Positions 1-26,516 of a stretch of DNA of 64,000 nt are shown here, piece by piece. The stretch spans positions 202,317 to 266,316 of the forward strand of contig CAJNYU010000560.1 in assembly GCA_905331475.1 (NCBI GenBank), written 5' to 3'. Source of the stretch: Rotaria socialis (Eukaryota > Rotifera > Eurotatoria > Philodinida > Philodinidae). The notes beneath the pieces were generated by a model. The model was not told the DNA's origin and searched no databases. It saw only the letters and a list, made by a program, of their open reading frames with translations. The translations under genes were made by a program, and so were the position numbers. The first letter of the stretch is position 1; each line of letters starts with the position of its first letter.

Positions 1-421
1 GTAGCACGAGTATCGATTGAAAGTAAAATCGAGATGGACGAAGAACGTTATGTTGATGGTTTTAAACCATTCATGATGGATGTTGTTAAAGCGTGGGTCG
101 ACGGACAAAGCTTTGCTAATATTTGTAAAATGACAACAATATTCGAAGGTAAATAACAATTAAAACTTTAGAAGCGTCATCGAACTTTTTTCTCCTATTC
201 GATAGGATCTATTGTACGTTGTATGCGAAGACTTGAAGAGCTTCTTCGACAAATGTGCTGTGCAGCTAAAGCAATTGGTAATAGCGAACTCGAAGCAAAA
301 TTTACTGAAGGTATTGTTTCTTTTTTAAGAATTTATTAATAGACAAAATCAATGTTCTTTTTGCTCAGGTACACAAAAGATCAAACGTGATATTGTTTTT
401 GCAGCTTCATTATATCTATAA
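1..421 (+). CDS. MTREX: MTR4/SKIV2L2-like exosome RNA helicase, C-terminal end (5' partial)
   Basis: Three exons can be read: 1-148, 206-310 and 369-421, joined by two GT-AG introns of 57-58 bp, with a TAA stop at 419-421. The protein runs from VARVSIESKIEMDEE through FKPFMMDVVKAW, ANICKMT, RCMRRLEELLRQMC and AAKAIGNSELEAKF to KIKRDIVFAASLYL. This matches the DSHCT C-terminal domain of MTR4, the Ski2-like DExH helicase that feeds nuclear RNA to the exosome in the TRAMP and NEXT complexes. The terminal FAASLYL is the usual end of the family, so the 3' end is complete. The helicase core lies upstream of the window. All codons are open across both introns in the expected phase, so the gene appears functional. 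SKI2 is the alternative, but the near-identical last 40 residues favour MTR4. Confidence 0.93.
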
Positions 422-670
422 GAAAAACAAATACATTGAAATGAATATATTTCAATTCAGAATCTTGTCTCATTTTCTTTTTGTCTGTAATTGTTGTTTG
501 TTCAATAAAACGAAAAACTTAACTATTGAATTTAATCATTCGAATATTATTTACGACTGCTTGGAGCTACGATATAATCTCTCATACTCGATAAACTAAA
601 AATATTATAGATAGACATAGATCGTCGTTTTTACTTGTTGAACTAAGAGTTACTGAAAGCTATCAAATAT

Positions 671-676
671 AATAAA
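671..676 (+). terminator. poly(A) signal AATAAA of the MTR4-like gene
   Basis: A canonical AATAAA lies 250 bp after the stop codon at 419-421. It is the first such signal downstream of the gene on this strand. Cleavage site not verified. Confidence 0.5.
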
Positions 677-2634
677 TTGTATTCAAATGTTGACATGCAC
701 GTCTATGGGGTTTTTCTTCCTAAAATAGGTTGTTATTCAGCGAACCTATGGCGCCATACTTGAAATAGAATATTCTGTCTCAATAAATAGTATATCACTA
801 CATAATATAAGGAAAGAAAATATTGGTTTTGTAGAAAACGGAATAATAATTTTTATTCTGATAGAATCTTATTCATGAATAGTTTTTAGAGTCTTTGTGT
901 TGTTGATTGACATACATTTTAGCATGCGGTATCAATTCGAGAGAGAACGAACTTTTCATAAGATTATGAATAATTTCGAGATTTTTCAATCGAATTCTCA
1001 ATGGTGAATTGCCTGGAGACAAATGCATTTTATAGAGTACAAATCATTAATGAAAGAGTCAAGTTTGAACTCTATTTTATGAGAGCGTCTTGACATCGAA
1101 CTTGATTGTTTCCCTTCAATAGGTGATCCGTCGATTCTCATATGTCAATCTAGACATTAATATATAAAAAAGTTTCGAGTATTATGATTCGCATAAGCTT
1201 TGATGCTCATTGTTTCTACTGGTCGGATAGCAATTTGAATAGAAAATTGTGTCCTCAACAGGAAATCTCAAAAAAACATAAACCATTGTTCTGTACCTAC
1301 GAATACAGGTCTCTGGAAAAAACTAAACATGGGGTCTTCCCCTAAAAGTCACAATTGCATTGAAGAGAATGATAGATCAAAGGATTCTCTATTCCATGAA
1401 ATGCTTTCTAGCGCTCGAGGACGCCTATCAATCGTGCAGAAGACGTTCATGTCGAGTTCTGTTTTTCTATGGAAACATCATTTTCATGCTTTCCGTAAGG
1501 TTAATAAAACTTAATTGAAAGCTAGAAGACTGCCGAAGAATGTTTCATTCTATAGAGATCTATTCGCAAATTCTTTATCCTACAACAATAGATTCAATTC
1601 TTATCTAACTTCAGAAAATTCTTGACGTAAAAAAATTAATTTTGAGATCTATCATCTGTATATTTGCTATAAACAACATTTGCATTCGAATTCCTATAAT
1701 CAATACTTGCATAGAGCCTCTCATTTTCACTGCACGTAACATTATCTTGTTATGTCAAAAAGAAAACATCATAACCCATTGAATCAAATCTGTAGAGTCA
1801 ATTGATTCGAAAAATCACATGTAATCGAACAACGCTTTCATCATATTTGTTTTCCCCCGCAAACGCCGTTTCTAATATACATTTATTTTTACAGTCAAAT
1901 GTGAAAATTGTCTTTAAATCCAATGTCGACATTGTTTTCTTCGTTACAGTTTAATTTTAGTAAAGCACGTGATTATATTCATTTATCGTAACATCCTATT
2001 AATACAAAGTGGTACTATTTTTTTTTTGTTCTATCGAAAGCTAAATCTATAAAAAAACAAAATTCACAACTTTTTCTTTTCCATTCGAAACAGACCGAAG
2101 AATGGGCCTATTTTGATGTCAATCGTTCAAGGAACAAGTGAAAATCATCACAATTGCCAATTCAAATGGCATCCTTTCTATTCAACAGAAACAAACACAG
2201 ACAGTTAGCATTAATCTAATTGGATAAAAATAAGCATATTTTATGTATAAATAAATACACATAATCAGTATTCGACAATAATTCTATCGATTATTTAACA
2301 GGGACGCTATCTTGGGAAATCAACGTTATAGATAAACAGAAACGAGAAAGAAAAACCACTAGACAACGTACTACTATCGTAAACATTCGATTTCATACGA
2401 AAAACAAAAGATGTATATTTATAGCGTCTCATTATCATGTCAGCCAGCTGGTACCAAACCACAACATACATATAAATTTAATATAATACGTGCACATAAG
2501 GCATAAAATAATACCGCCTTCTTAGAGGAGGAAAAGGAGAGCGAGAGCGAACGAAGTAATTCAATCAACTCATCGTCACATGCGTGTGGGCATGATTCTT
2601 CTATTAAAGCGGCAATTGTGAAAAGTCAGAATAG

Positions 2635-2666
<32 letters not shown>

Positions 2667-4224
2667 AGAGGATTGATGAGTGCCAATGAGATACATAGGG
2701 AACTTCTTTTCTTTTTACTTGCCTTTATGTCAACCATATTGTATATTACTTCTGTGAGGTATATGCTGCATTTGCTAGGAAGAAAGAGAAAGAAAACTCG
2801 GACGTGTGGGTAACACCTATTGCTTGTTCATGTCAAATCTAATTAGTCTAACTGAATGTTTAGTTGAATGAGAATTGCGTTTTCTATCTCGTGGTATGCA
2901 TTCAATTTATGATTAAACCTTCAAGTCAAACAAGGGAATCAATTTAGTTAGATCGAAGAAAAAGATGTATCTGGTTAATGTTAACTCTCTGACTTTTTGC
3001 TCGGTGACTACTGACTTATTTGTCTACCTGTTTTATAATTGTGATAAGTTTCCTCTCTCCAAATCAAACCACTCTAGAAAGGGAAGTACTCCCAAAAAAA
3101 GAAAAGATTAAAAATATTTGTAGTGCCAATGTAGTTAGAACATGAAGAGCACGAGAAAGAGTAGGAGGACGAGGAAGAGGAGAACAAGAAGCAGAAAGCC
3201 AACCATGCCAATGCCACTTCTGCCAAACGGCGAATTCTTAGAACAAGCACGCAAGTATATAGAGACGAGAAAATTGTATGGAATCGTTATTAAATTTTGT
3301 TCTTTCAAATTTCTTTTTGTCAGCAAACTCATCGGTGTCGACATCTCTATTGACACGGAATAGTACTTTGTCGTATTCGACACCCGCTTCTCTACCACTA
3401 AAAGGTTCTCTCATCACTAAATCGTGTGAACAATCATTTCCCCTTTTTTCTGTATTAAAAATCCACGACGCATGTGCATGCGTGTGTTTGATCATATTAT
3501 TTTTTTGTTTTTATTATTCTCAGTATTGCCTTCTAATCGGTATTTTTTACTTGATTTATACTAATACGCACAGAATCATCATCATCATCATCATCATACA
3601 GTAAGTTGATCTCTTTCCTTCTCTGCTCACCTACTCATTCGATATAAATGCATCATTACTATTGAGTTAAGTTTGAGGTAAAATAAAAACGAAACCCAAA
3701 GTTTTTTTTTCTTCTTCTTCTTCTTTTTTTCATCACTCATGTAATGATGTTGTCACTACTAAAATCTCCACAGCGTCATACTGAAATCATCCTACACCCA
3801 CCGCCCCCCCCCCTAGTAACTGATTTATTCATTCTCACAAACTCATGTAATTGATCGTCGCCGACATCATCATTGAGTGTTTGTGCCTTTTCTCAATCCT
3901 TACTTTATATTCCTTTTACTTGTCTAATGTTTGTCTGTCTGTTTTTTAGTTTTCTCGCACATTTTGCTTGACTGAATGATGAAACAATTCCATGATTCAT
4001 TAGCATCCATGTTCGACTACATAGTTTAATCGCTGTCATTTTCATTCTCATTTTACCAAATATTGTCGCTACTTGTGCCTACATATTCTTATTATCTACT
4101 ATTATTCTATATATATATATAATTGCACACCCTCTTATTTGCTTATTATTCTGTTTCAATTGGTCTCAATAATATTCGAAATTTAATCTTTTACAAAATC
4201 TGAAAATTAGCCGAAACGAAAATC
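677..4224. other. Non-coding stretch between MTR4 and the first PKA exon
   Basis: AT-rich DNA with no confidently coding exon. It holds a GA microsatellite (2643-2666), a purine-rich tract near 2525-2560, a (ATC)n tract at 3575-3596 followed by a GTAAGT donor-like site at 3601, a pyrimidine tract at 3709-3730, and a C-run near 3804-3813. These are compatible with promoter/5' UTR sequence of the PKA gene. An open frame at 1329-1514 is discussed as a finding. Confidence 0.5.
2643..2666. repeat. (GA)n microsatellite
   Basis: About 12 GA units in a purine-rich stretch upstream of the PKA first exons. A GAGA-type promoter element is possible but unproven. Confidence 0.8.
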
Positions 4225-18592
<14,368 letters not shown>

Positions 18593-20638
18593 CGAGCGAA
18601 AAAAAGAATTAACTAGACTTTTCTTCTCTTTTTATTTTTAAATATTTTAAACGCATACGAAATATGTGTTTTCATTCTTTTCTCTTGTTTTCTTTTTTTT
18701 GACTTTTATTAATAGCTGTGCGTTTTTCTCTTGCAGCAATATCATCTGTTTTCATGTATAGATCTGTGTTATCACGTCTGTTTTCTTCTTCATTTCTCTT
18801 TCTCGTCTTACCCTTTCTTTTCTTCTCTTGTTTCACTTTATATCCTGTGAGTTCTCATTGATTCTGTGCTGTTGTTCTCGGTGTTGTTATTATTGTCTGT
18901 AATACTTCTTACTTATGGTTTTTTTTCGAAAAAGTTTTTCCTTTTCACATTCTCTTGTTTTTGCTGTCCTATTTTAAACTCTCGCCATTTTTAGGTACAT
19001 CAAAAAATGCAGAAACAGAACATCTTTTTTTTTTATTTACGTATTGAAAAGAGCAGAGATTTTTCTTTGCATGAATGCTAGCGAGAGTTATTGGTAATAA
19101 TCATTAGATGAAAAATTCACAGTATCGATAGCTAAAAGGAGAACCTTGTACACGACTCGGGATGTTTCCTAATACAGACTCACAAATGATATAGACATTA
19201 AACAGAAGAAAGACCAGCGCTATTTCGTAAGAAATATAATCCGTGGTTATGAATATAGCCATCGTGTTCTTTTGGTAGAGTGTCCTGAATGATCTTTTGG
19301 TGATTCTCTATTTATTAGATATAGAAAAAACAGACACCAGAATATTCATAGCTGAGACTATTTGGAAAAACAAATTGTCATTTTGCTTTTTTATTGTATT
19401 TTTCATTGCGATTTATCCCAGTGAATTTTATACAAGGGGCTTCGTCGTTACGTTTAATCGGTTAACGACCGATAGAACATGTTACATGTACCCTGGATGA
19501 AATCTTAGTGCATGATTGAAACTATTTTCTTTTCATTTTGACTGAAATAATAAATAAACCATTTTTTAATAGAATTGTGTCTCAAAAATTTATGAAAAAT
19601 CTCTTCTAGTAAAATAACAAAGAGATCTTTAAAGTGCGCCAAAAATATTTATTTGATAGGCAGTAAAAATACATTTTCATTTTCCTAACTCTTTGTACTG
19701 TAAGGGCTCATGAAGCCGTCAGTTAGTGCATAACAAAAAAAAATACATTTTCATGGTTTCTAATAAAATGTACTTTACTGCTTCTATTCAAAAGAAAACG
19801 GACAACAGTAATATCTGTGACATTGGATCTAAGGGAATATAAGATCTCCATGATCGATGATCACTTGGGAAAGGTTTCATTTATTGTAGAATCATCATAC
19901 AGATACTTGAAATATGTAACTAATTCTAATTTTCGTGTTGATAATCGATACAGTAAATGGCACGCCAAGAAATATTTGCAAATTAAATGCCACCTCATTA
20001 AAATAGCTCGTTATATATTGCGTGTTTTCTTTTGAGATAAACTCGAGCAAATAGCTGGAAATAGTTTCCAAAATTACTGCCATGCTTGGCGATCGAGACC
20101 GATTTCAAACATTGAAGTTTTTAATCAAAAGACAAAAATTCACAAGTTCATTTCAGCGTTATTTTGAGAAATCATATTAAAATATAGCTGGCAGTATTTG
20201 CAGAGACATCTCTTAGATTTTACCATGTGATAGAGACGGACATCTAACACTTTGGAAAGTTGGTTTGAATCCTCAGCCAATAACAGCGAAACTAAGATTC
20301 TTTCTTTCTTTTGTCTATTTCGGAAAACAAAATTTCCGTAATGAAACCGATGGTAATGTCTCCGTCAGCCATATTTCTACATGATTTTCTCGGTACGAAT
20401 GATGGCTCTCAAGGACCATTTGAAATGGAACACTGTCGTTTATAAATTTTTTCATCGGCACATTTTTTAAATTAATAGTTGTCTAGTGTTCCTTCTCAAC
20501 GATTGAATTTTCGTCGTGAGCGAAGTCTATCTCCTGTAAGAATTTCTGTTTTAATTTTACAGGAAAAAAATACTCTGTTAATTTCTACAATGAGAATGAA
20601 CAGATTTTCAAATTAGCACGCCACGATTATCCATCAGA
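18593..20638. other. PKA 3' flank, no recognisable gene
   Basis: Begins with a T/C-rich probable 3' UTR. Overlapping AATAAATAAA signals occur only near 19549, about 960 bp after the stop. Short open frames (19297-19500, 19817-20035) have no recognisable motif, no splice-compatible neighbours and AT-driven composition. Confidence 0.45.
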
Positions 20639-21259
20639 ATGGCAATTTTAGTGATAATAACTGCGTTTTTAATTCTATTGCTTATTAAGGATCCAATATC
20701 TGATTCTCCACGCCGACGTGTAGAAAAAACGACAACAATCAGAAAAAATTCTTCATCAAATGTCGTTCATAGAAATCCGCCAGCTCAACAGCGTACACAT
20801 ATTGCTACTGTTGATAACAGCTTTGACGAAGCCAATTCCTATAGCTCTCCATCACGACAGCAACCTCAACCGATGGATAATAATGAAGTATAGAGAAAGA
20901 ATCCAAAACTTTTAGTATTCATAATTCATTTTCGTAGGATATTGATCTTAGTCGAATTGCCGATCGACCATTATTACCAACGTTTAGTGATAAAATTCAA
21001 CATGAACTTCTCATGGGCATGTTGTTTCTGTTGTATCTTGATTCGATTATATTTTTTTACAGGTAACCCTGAGCCAGCTATGAATGACTTGATATGAGAA
21101 GCTGCTGATTTTTACATGAATGTCTATCCACAGTTGACTCGTGGCGTAGAATATAAAAAGATTGGGATTGCACTTATCGCAGGATATCCATGTTTAGCAT
21201 GTGAAGATACAATCAATTGTTCTTGTATAGAAAATATATTGTCATTGTGTTTAGAGTAA
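20639..21259 (+). pseudogene. Decaying small gene with N-terminal membrane anchor (family not recognised)
   Basis: Three exon-like blocks can be read: 20639-20887, 20938-21016 and 21063-21259. The first starts MAILVIITAFLILLLIKDP, a hydrophobic signal-anchor, then an Arg/Ser/Pro/Gln-rich stretch. The second continues DIDLSRIADRPLLPTFSDK. The third reads NPEPAMNDLI, a TGA stop at 21095-21097, then EAADFYMNVYPQLTRG and VEYKKIGIALIAGYP in the same frame. The intron between blocks two and three would start with GC instead of GT and is only 46 bp. A broken donor plus an in-frame TGA in otherwise protein-like sequence indicates decay. Alternatively only the first exon is used, giving an 84-residue anchored peptide. 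I do not recognise the family. Confidence 0.45.
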
Positions 21260-21473
21260 TAAACAGAGCGAAAATAAAAATATTTCAATGATTATTGTCA
21301 ATGGGATGAGATAGATGCAATAATTTTACCGTGACTTAACTGAGATATGAAGCTAGAGCCCGTTAGATAAGATTCAAATCCAAGCGACATGAATGGACTA
21401 TATATCAGCGATGGTAGTTTCGAGACAAATTTTTTCTAGTGTCTGATTATACAACGACATTTTCAACAATTCA

Positions 21474-21479
21474 TTTATT
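21474..21479 (-). terminator. poly(A) signal of eIF2D
   Basis: TTTATT on the plus strand (AATAAA on minus), about 70 bp beyond the eIF2D stop. Confidence 0.5.
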
Positions 21480-21547
21480 AAAACGAAAAAACCCACTCGT
21501 TCTTGTAGAAAAAAAAATAATGTGTTAACATTTTATAAAAAATATAC

Positions 21548-23496
21548 TCATATTTCTTTGATAAATTTTCCAGGAACCCCATAATCTTCTTTTAGTACAC
21601 GAATAACAAATGAAATTTGATTGCCTTGTGCCATAACTATTCGACCGGTTCGTCGTGTTTCATCCGTTTCATTAATAACAGCACTTACTGACGCACCTTG
21701 CCTAATACGTTTACATAATTCGCTTAAATCAATTTGATATGTATCTAAATAACGTATAAACGTTTGTCGTTTTCGATTTCGATCAACACACTCAATCTCA
21801 ATAGGTGGGATGTGACCATTAATACGAATCGGTTGTTCAAGATGAGCAAATGCTACTTCAGTACATGATGACATGGCATTGAAAACAGCATTATTAAGTT
21901 CATTCCATCCGATGGATGTTGACGGTGTATCTTTTGTTTTAAACAGCCGACTAAGAATCGGATCTAATTTGACTTGTTTTTCACTATTTAAATTATTTCG
22001 TATCACATAGGCTCGAACTGCTTGTCGAATTTCATCGGGACGAAGATAATGTGTTGACGATGAGCAATCTAAGATTTCATTAACACGTGAATTGGTCTTC
22101 CATAATTCAGCTATGTCAGGAAATATATATTTCGTCGTCGAACGCTCTGATTCAGTTGCTACTGCGGCTGCAGCAGCTGTATCGGATGCTTTACTTAGAT
22201 AGTTTTTAAGCCATGAAGGCGTACGGAAACTATCTAACTGTTCATTTTTCGTTAAATTAAATGAACTTATAGCCAGTACACCTGGTTTGGTTTCTTCAAT
22301 TGCAATAAGACTATTGATTTGTTGTTGATGTTGTAGAAATTTCGAAAACTTTTTATGTGAACTTAATTTAAGATCGAGTGTTAAACCTGGTACACAATCT
22401 TGCATTATTGTATAGAAATGGGATGCTAACAGTGGCAATTCATATGATTTAGCTTTACGTTGGCATAGATAGAAAAATATTGTATCGAGTATTTCGTCCA
22501 TCGATTCAGGATGAGTCGGAGGTTCATCAGAATTTGTAACTAAAACCAGAATGAGAATACATTTATTTCGAAAATCAATTGAATTCTAATCGTGTTTCTT
22601 GATTAGAGAGGCTCTTTTCGTTCTATGAGGGTGAAAACGATTGTCGGAATATGCAAAAGTTATGTTAGCTAGAGCTACTTTCTTGTAACATGGACATCCT
22701 ATTTTACTTCCAGAGAGGTTATAATAGTCTAAGCATACAAAAAAATTTTCCTAGCAGAAAAATACGAACCTAATGCTGATTCCTCATCTAAATTCAGCGA
22801 ACTAATAGCATTGGACGCTTCCGCACATGCTGGTTCAACATTTTCTTCAACTTTTGTTTGATCCGTCTCAAAGTATTGTCGTTGTTCTTTTTCGTAGGGT
22901 CCTTCAGTACGTGGTCCGAAATTCCAAAGAGTATCTTGATAAATATGTAGCAGTGCAATACCTCGTCCTTTCATTCCGCTCATATACATATCATCACCAT
23001 CCATAGTTGTTTGACCGATACCAATCGGATAACGATTGTCATCCAAACATATCGAACAAAGTTGATCTCGTTGAACATGCCGAAATGTTTGCGGGATAAC
23101 ACTACCTGGTGGAAGAATTAGGCCAGGCAACATGAGATCAGCACCATTCATTAATTTATTAAATACATGTCTATGTGTATGAAATTTTAACGGTAATAAA
23201 TCGGGACATTTCCATAAGAGATAAACCGTAGGGAGAATACGTTCAGTTTTACTTTTTGTGTCTTCGACAACGAAAAACCATGGCGTTTTGTTTGTTGAAT
23301 AAACTAATATATCATCGCCGGTACTTAGCGATATTTTACATGATGTAAAATCTTCGCCTTTACCAGTTGGAATAATCAACGAAAGTATATCATCATTTAG
23401 TGCTGGATAGAGTTGTTGAATTTGTTGACGTAATTTTTTCCGATCGGACGATTTAACTTGTGTGTGCCCTTTTGCTTTGAAATCTTTACGAAACAT
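21548..23496 (-). CDS. EIF2D: Eukaryotic translation initiation factor 2D (ligatin)
   Basis: Two exons, 22770-23496 and 21548-22539, joined in phase 1 (donor GTTCGT after ...DEESAL; acceptor TTTTAG before TNSDEPPTH). The 572-residue product is close to human eIF2D length (584). The N-terminus MFRKDFKAKGHTQVKSSDRKK is typical. The PUA-like region contains PTVYLLWKCPDLLP, GADLMLPGLILPPG and GMKGRGIALLHIYQDTLW. A winged-helix/SWIB-MDM2-type middle region starts around residue 256 (DTIFFYLCQR...LSSHKKFSKFLQ). The C-terminal 75 residues are the SUI1/eIF1-like domain (RQTFIRYLDTYQID...GRIVMAQGNQISFVIRVL). eIF2D delivers tRNA to the ribosomal P site without GTP and helps recycle 40S subunits. It is in the cytoplasm. 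The 230-bp intron is longer than its neighbours but contains no further exon that I can see. Confidence 0.93.
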
Positions 23497-24438
23497 AATC
23501 TAAAAGGATAAATTTAGAAATTTCTGTATCGAAAATTTTGAATTTTAATCTGAAACAATTTCTAATGGATTTCAATGCAGCAGTTCTCAGTTTCTCGAAA
23601 ATCACTTGACGAGAAATTTTCCTAGACTCAAACCTTCGAATCATACGTGTGAATGTTCTACTAAAGCTATTTACTTGTGGACCATCAAATTCTTGATAAC
23701 CGCGACCAGTAATTCGATTGAATCGTTAACTATCATATTTAAATGAAGATCTAAATTGATTAATCATCGGTTCCAAATAACACATTTATAAGCAATTAAT
23801 GCAATACTATCGTTAGTCACCTAAGCATAAATAAAAACCAGTCATATCATAAATGAGTAGATTGAGTGTCATTTTATACCTGCTATGTTGACTGCCGAAG
23901 TATAATTACCAGAACTGTCCAATCCATTACTCGGTCAATCATGATGCATAGTGAGCTCGAAGAAAAAAAATCACAACTAATTTATCAATGATGAATCAAA
24001 ATGCTGTTTCTATGCCAAGCTCATGAATACACCCGCGTCAGCGTGAAAATTTCGTCTCAATATTCGACAAGTAGATAGAATAGTACTTATTGTTACTACT
24101 AACCATAACCTTAAACGTAATGGAATGGAATGGAAAAGCTCAAAGTTTAACCTTGGGAAAGAAGTTTTCTAATTCTTGCTTATATCTCTGCTACTAGATA
24201 AAATAAAACTGCCAAAAGATGATTTGATTCATTAAAAATAAGAGGAAAGATAAACGTTCGTTATGCGTTTTTTTAACATAAATACGACATTTATTTCCAA
24301 AGAATTTTCACATAAATATTGAATTAGTATTTATATACAACATCAATAAAGAGATGTTAAGATTAGAGTAGAGAAGAAAAATATAAATAAGCAAAGATAT
24401 ATTGAGATCGAAGAGAAAATCTAATATCTAAATGTTTA
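23497..24438. other. Spacer between eIF2D start and SMAP stop
   Basis: About 940 bp of AT-rich sequence between two minus-strand genes. It should hold the eIF2D promoter and the SMAP 3' UTR. No other open frame or repeat stands out. Confidence 0.5.
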
Positions 24439-26516
24439 TTATTGCCAACGAGTATCAGACGATGCTGGTATGTATTCTGTCACAGAACGTGTTGGCATCT
24501 GAGATATTAATGCTGCTGTTGAGCTACTACTTCTTGTACTTGCAAATTGAAGAAATTGACTATTTGCCTAAACAAATAAATAAATAAATTGAATAACCAA
24601 TAGAAATGATTTTTTATGTTCCTACTTGGCTATGTGTAAGTGTTGATGTTGGACTTGCAAGATTTGATGAATACATACCGTTTAGATTATTATAATTTAT
24701 CCCTGGACGTACTTGATGTGGATGACCTGACTGAAAAATGATTTTATTTAATTAGGAAATCTGCTTCTGTTTGATACATACTTGAGCTTGAAATCCGACA
24801 TTTGTTGCTTGTTGATAAAGATTATTAGTAAACGACATGGATTTTTGTGGAGGGACTAATTGAGAATGTTGTGCTGAAGAATAAGGAAAACCCGGAAATG
24901 CAACTAAAATATAAGAATAGAAATTTTTATAAAATAGATCAATACTTTCTTTCTGATACGTTGCATGCAAATAGATCTTATCGAATCAAATGATTATTAT
25001 ATTTCTTGTAGAAAATGTATGTCAATAAATAATTTCGTTCTAACCTAAATCGTTCAATTTCAAGTAGATCTTTTCCCGCTATAAATTTATGGTAAAAATT
25101 CAGTTAGAATGATGGGAAAAATTTTCTTTGGAATTTTTAATTTGATTTAGTTTCAGCGAAAAACATCGCTTTCTCTTAATTACAGACAATCGTCAAATCA
25201 AAGGTGATATTGAACTAATCTTGTATTAATACATACGATTCGATAGTGGAATTTGTGCTGGTCGAATATGCATTCCTGTGCCTGGTGCTGCCGATGGTTG
25301 AGGTTTATTAAATAAAGCCATAATGTTTTCATTAGTCATAAGTGCACTATGATTGGTTTGAGTATTATTCTAGAAAGCAAAAGTTATTTTCAAAGGCTTG
25401 ATATTATGCTTATGTACTTCTGTATGATTCTGCGATGAGATTGTCGCTGCTGTTGTAAATAACTCGCTTAGTGGATCAAGAATGTCAGTTGAAGGAAGAG
25501 TTGTTGAATGGATTTCATTATTCGATGAAGGAAATGTTGGTTCATCTGAAATCCATTTAAGTTAAATCTCCGTTGAGAATTTTATATTTTTATACCTAAA
25601 TTTAGTAGATCTTGAGTATCATTTTCTACAGGAGGTATTATCACAGGAGGTGATACTGTTTTTGTAATTTGTTGTACTGGCTTACTAATCGATACGGGTA
25701 CTGCAAATGGCTTTAATTTCGCAACATTTTTTTCTACCTAAATATTGTTCCATTATTATCATTAATACATATTTTAGCAAAACTATGTTTTACTCTTTCG
25801 ATGTCAGACTTAGTTTCAGTTCGTCGTTGATTTGTTTCTGATTCGATGAGCTAAAAAAGAAAGAAAATAATCGTTAGAAAACACAAAACTACTCGAAAAC
25901 AGTGCAACAATTAGCAGACAACACTGACATCAATAGGCACCGTGATTGCAGGAGGAATCCACTCTTTCGCAATCCATTTACGTTGTTCATATTTAGCTCG
26001 AATAAATGATTCTAACGTTCTAGAATAAAAGCATTAAACAGATAAATCTACGAAAAAACAAATCACATACGAATCACCTTGCGGCCGTCGAAATCCGTCA
26101 GGCAAATTTGCTTCATATACAGCTCGCGCACGACTATTACCCATAGCTTGCATTGACTATGCAATAGAAACATAACAAAAACAAAATTACATAAGTTTAT
26201 ATTTGCATTCATACAGCAATCTGTTCGGCTGTCCACGAGTCTAAATTCACTGATTTCACTCGTGATATATGCACACCTAAATTACGATGAAAACCAGCAC
26301 AACGAATACATATAAATACACCTATATTCCAACTAGCCCATCGTGGACCTAAACAAGAAAACTAGACAAATGTTTGTTTTTTTTGTTAATGTTCTCTTTA
26401 CTTTTTGTATCACAATCAACACAATATTTATTATCTTCTTCTTTGAGCATTTGTGCAAGTATTGCTTGATATTTTTCTTGCATTTTAGATTTTTCACGTT
26501 CAGATCTTACAGCCAT
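24439..26516 (-). CDS. SMAP1: SMAP-type ArfGAP (stromal membrane-associated protein 1/2)
   Basis: Eleven exons in transcription order: 26402-26516, 26215-26348, 26071-26156, 25929-26019, 25794-25850, 25596-25737, 25418-25545, 25237-25369, 24782-24903, 24626-24730 and 24439-24567. Together they give 1242 nt, 413 residues, all in phase. The ArfGAP domain is at the N-terminus: [19 protein letters not shown] and [20 protein letters not shown] form the CX2CX16CX2C zinc finger with the catalytic Arg four residues after it. [20 protein letters not shown] and [12 protein letters not shown] are typical of SMAP. The remainder is Ser/Thr/Gln-rich, with a clathrin-box-like DLLNLDEP and Asn/Gln-rich C-terminus, ending ASSDTRWQ. 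SMAPs stimulate GTP hydrolysis on Arf1/Arf6 during clathrin-dependent endocytosis and recycling. Introns are 50-70 bp except the one between exons 8 and 9 (333 bp). Confidence 0.92.

Noticed and set aside
3142..3604. Overlapping open frames (Arg/Lys-rich 3142-3363 and Ser/Thr-rich 3278-3604) with a possible intron 3255-3323
   Set aside because: The phases do not join, the joined frame stops soon after, and the donor phase does not fit the PKA common exon. Composition is driven by GA-rich and ATC repeats.
20210..20290. B-box-like GGTTTGAATCC suggesting a tRNA
   Set aside because: T-stem and acceptor stem do not pair; no convincing cloverleaf.
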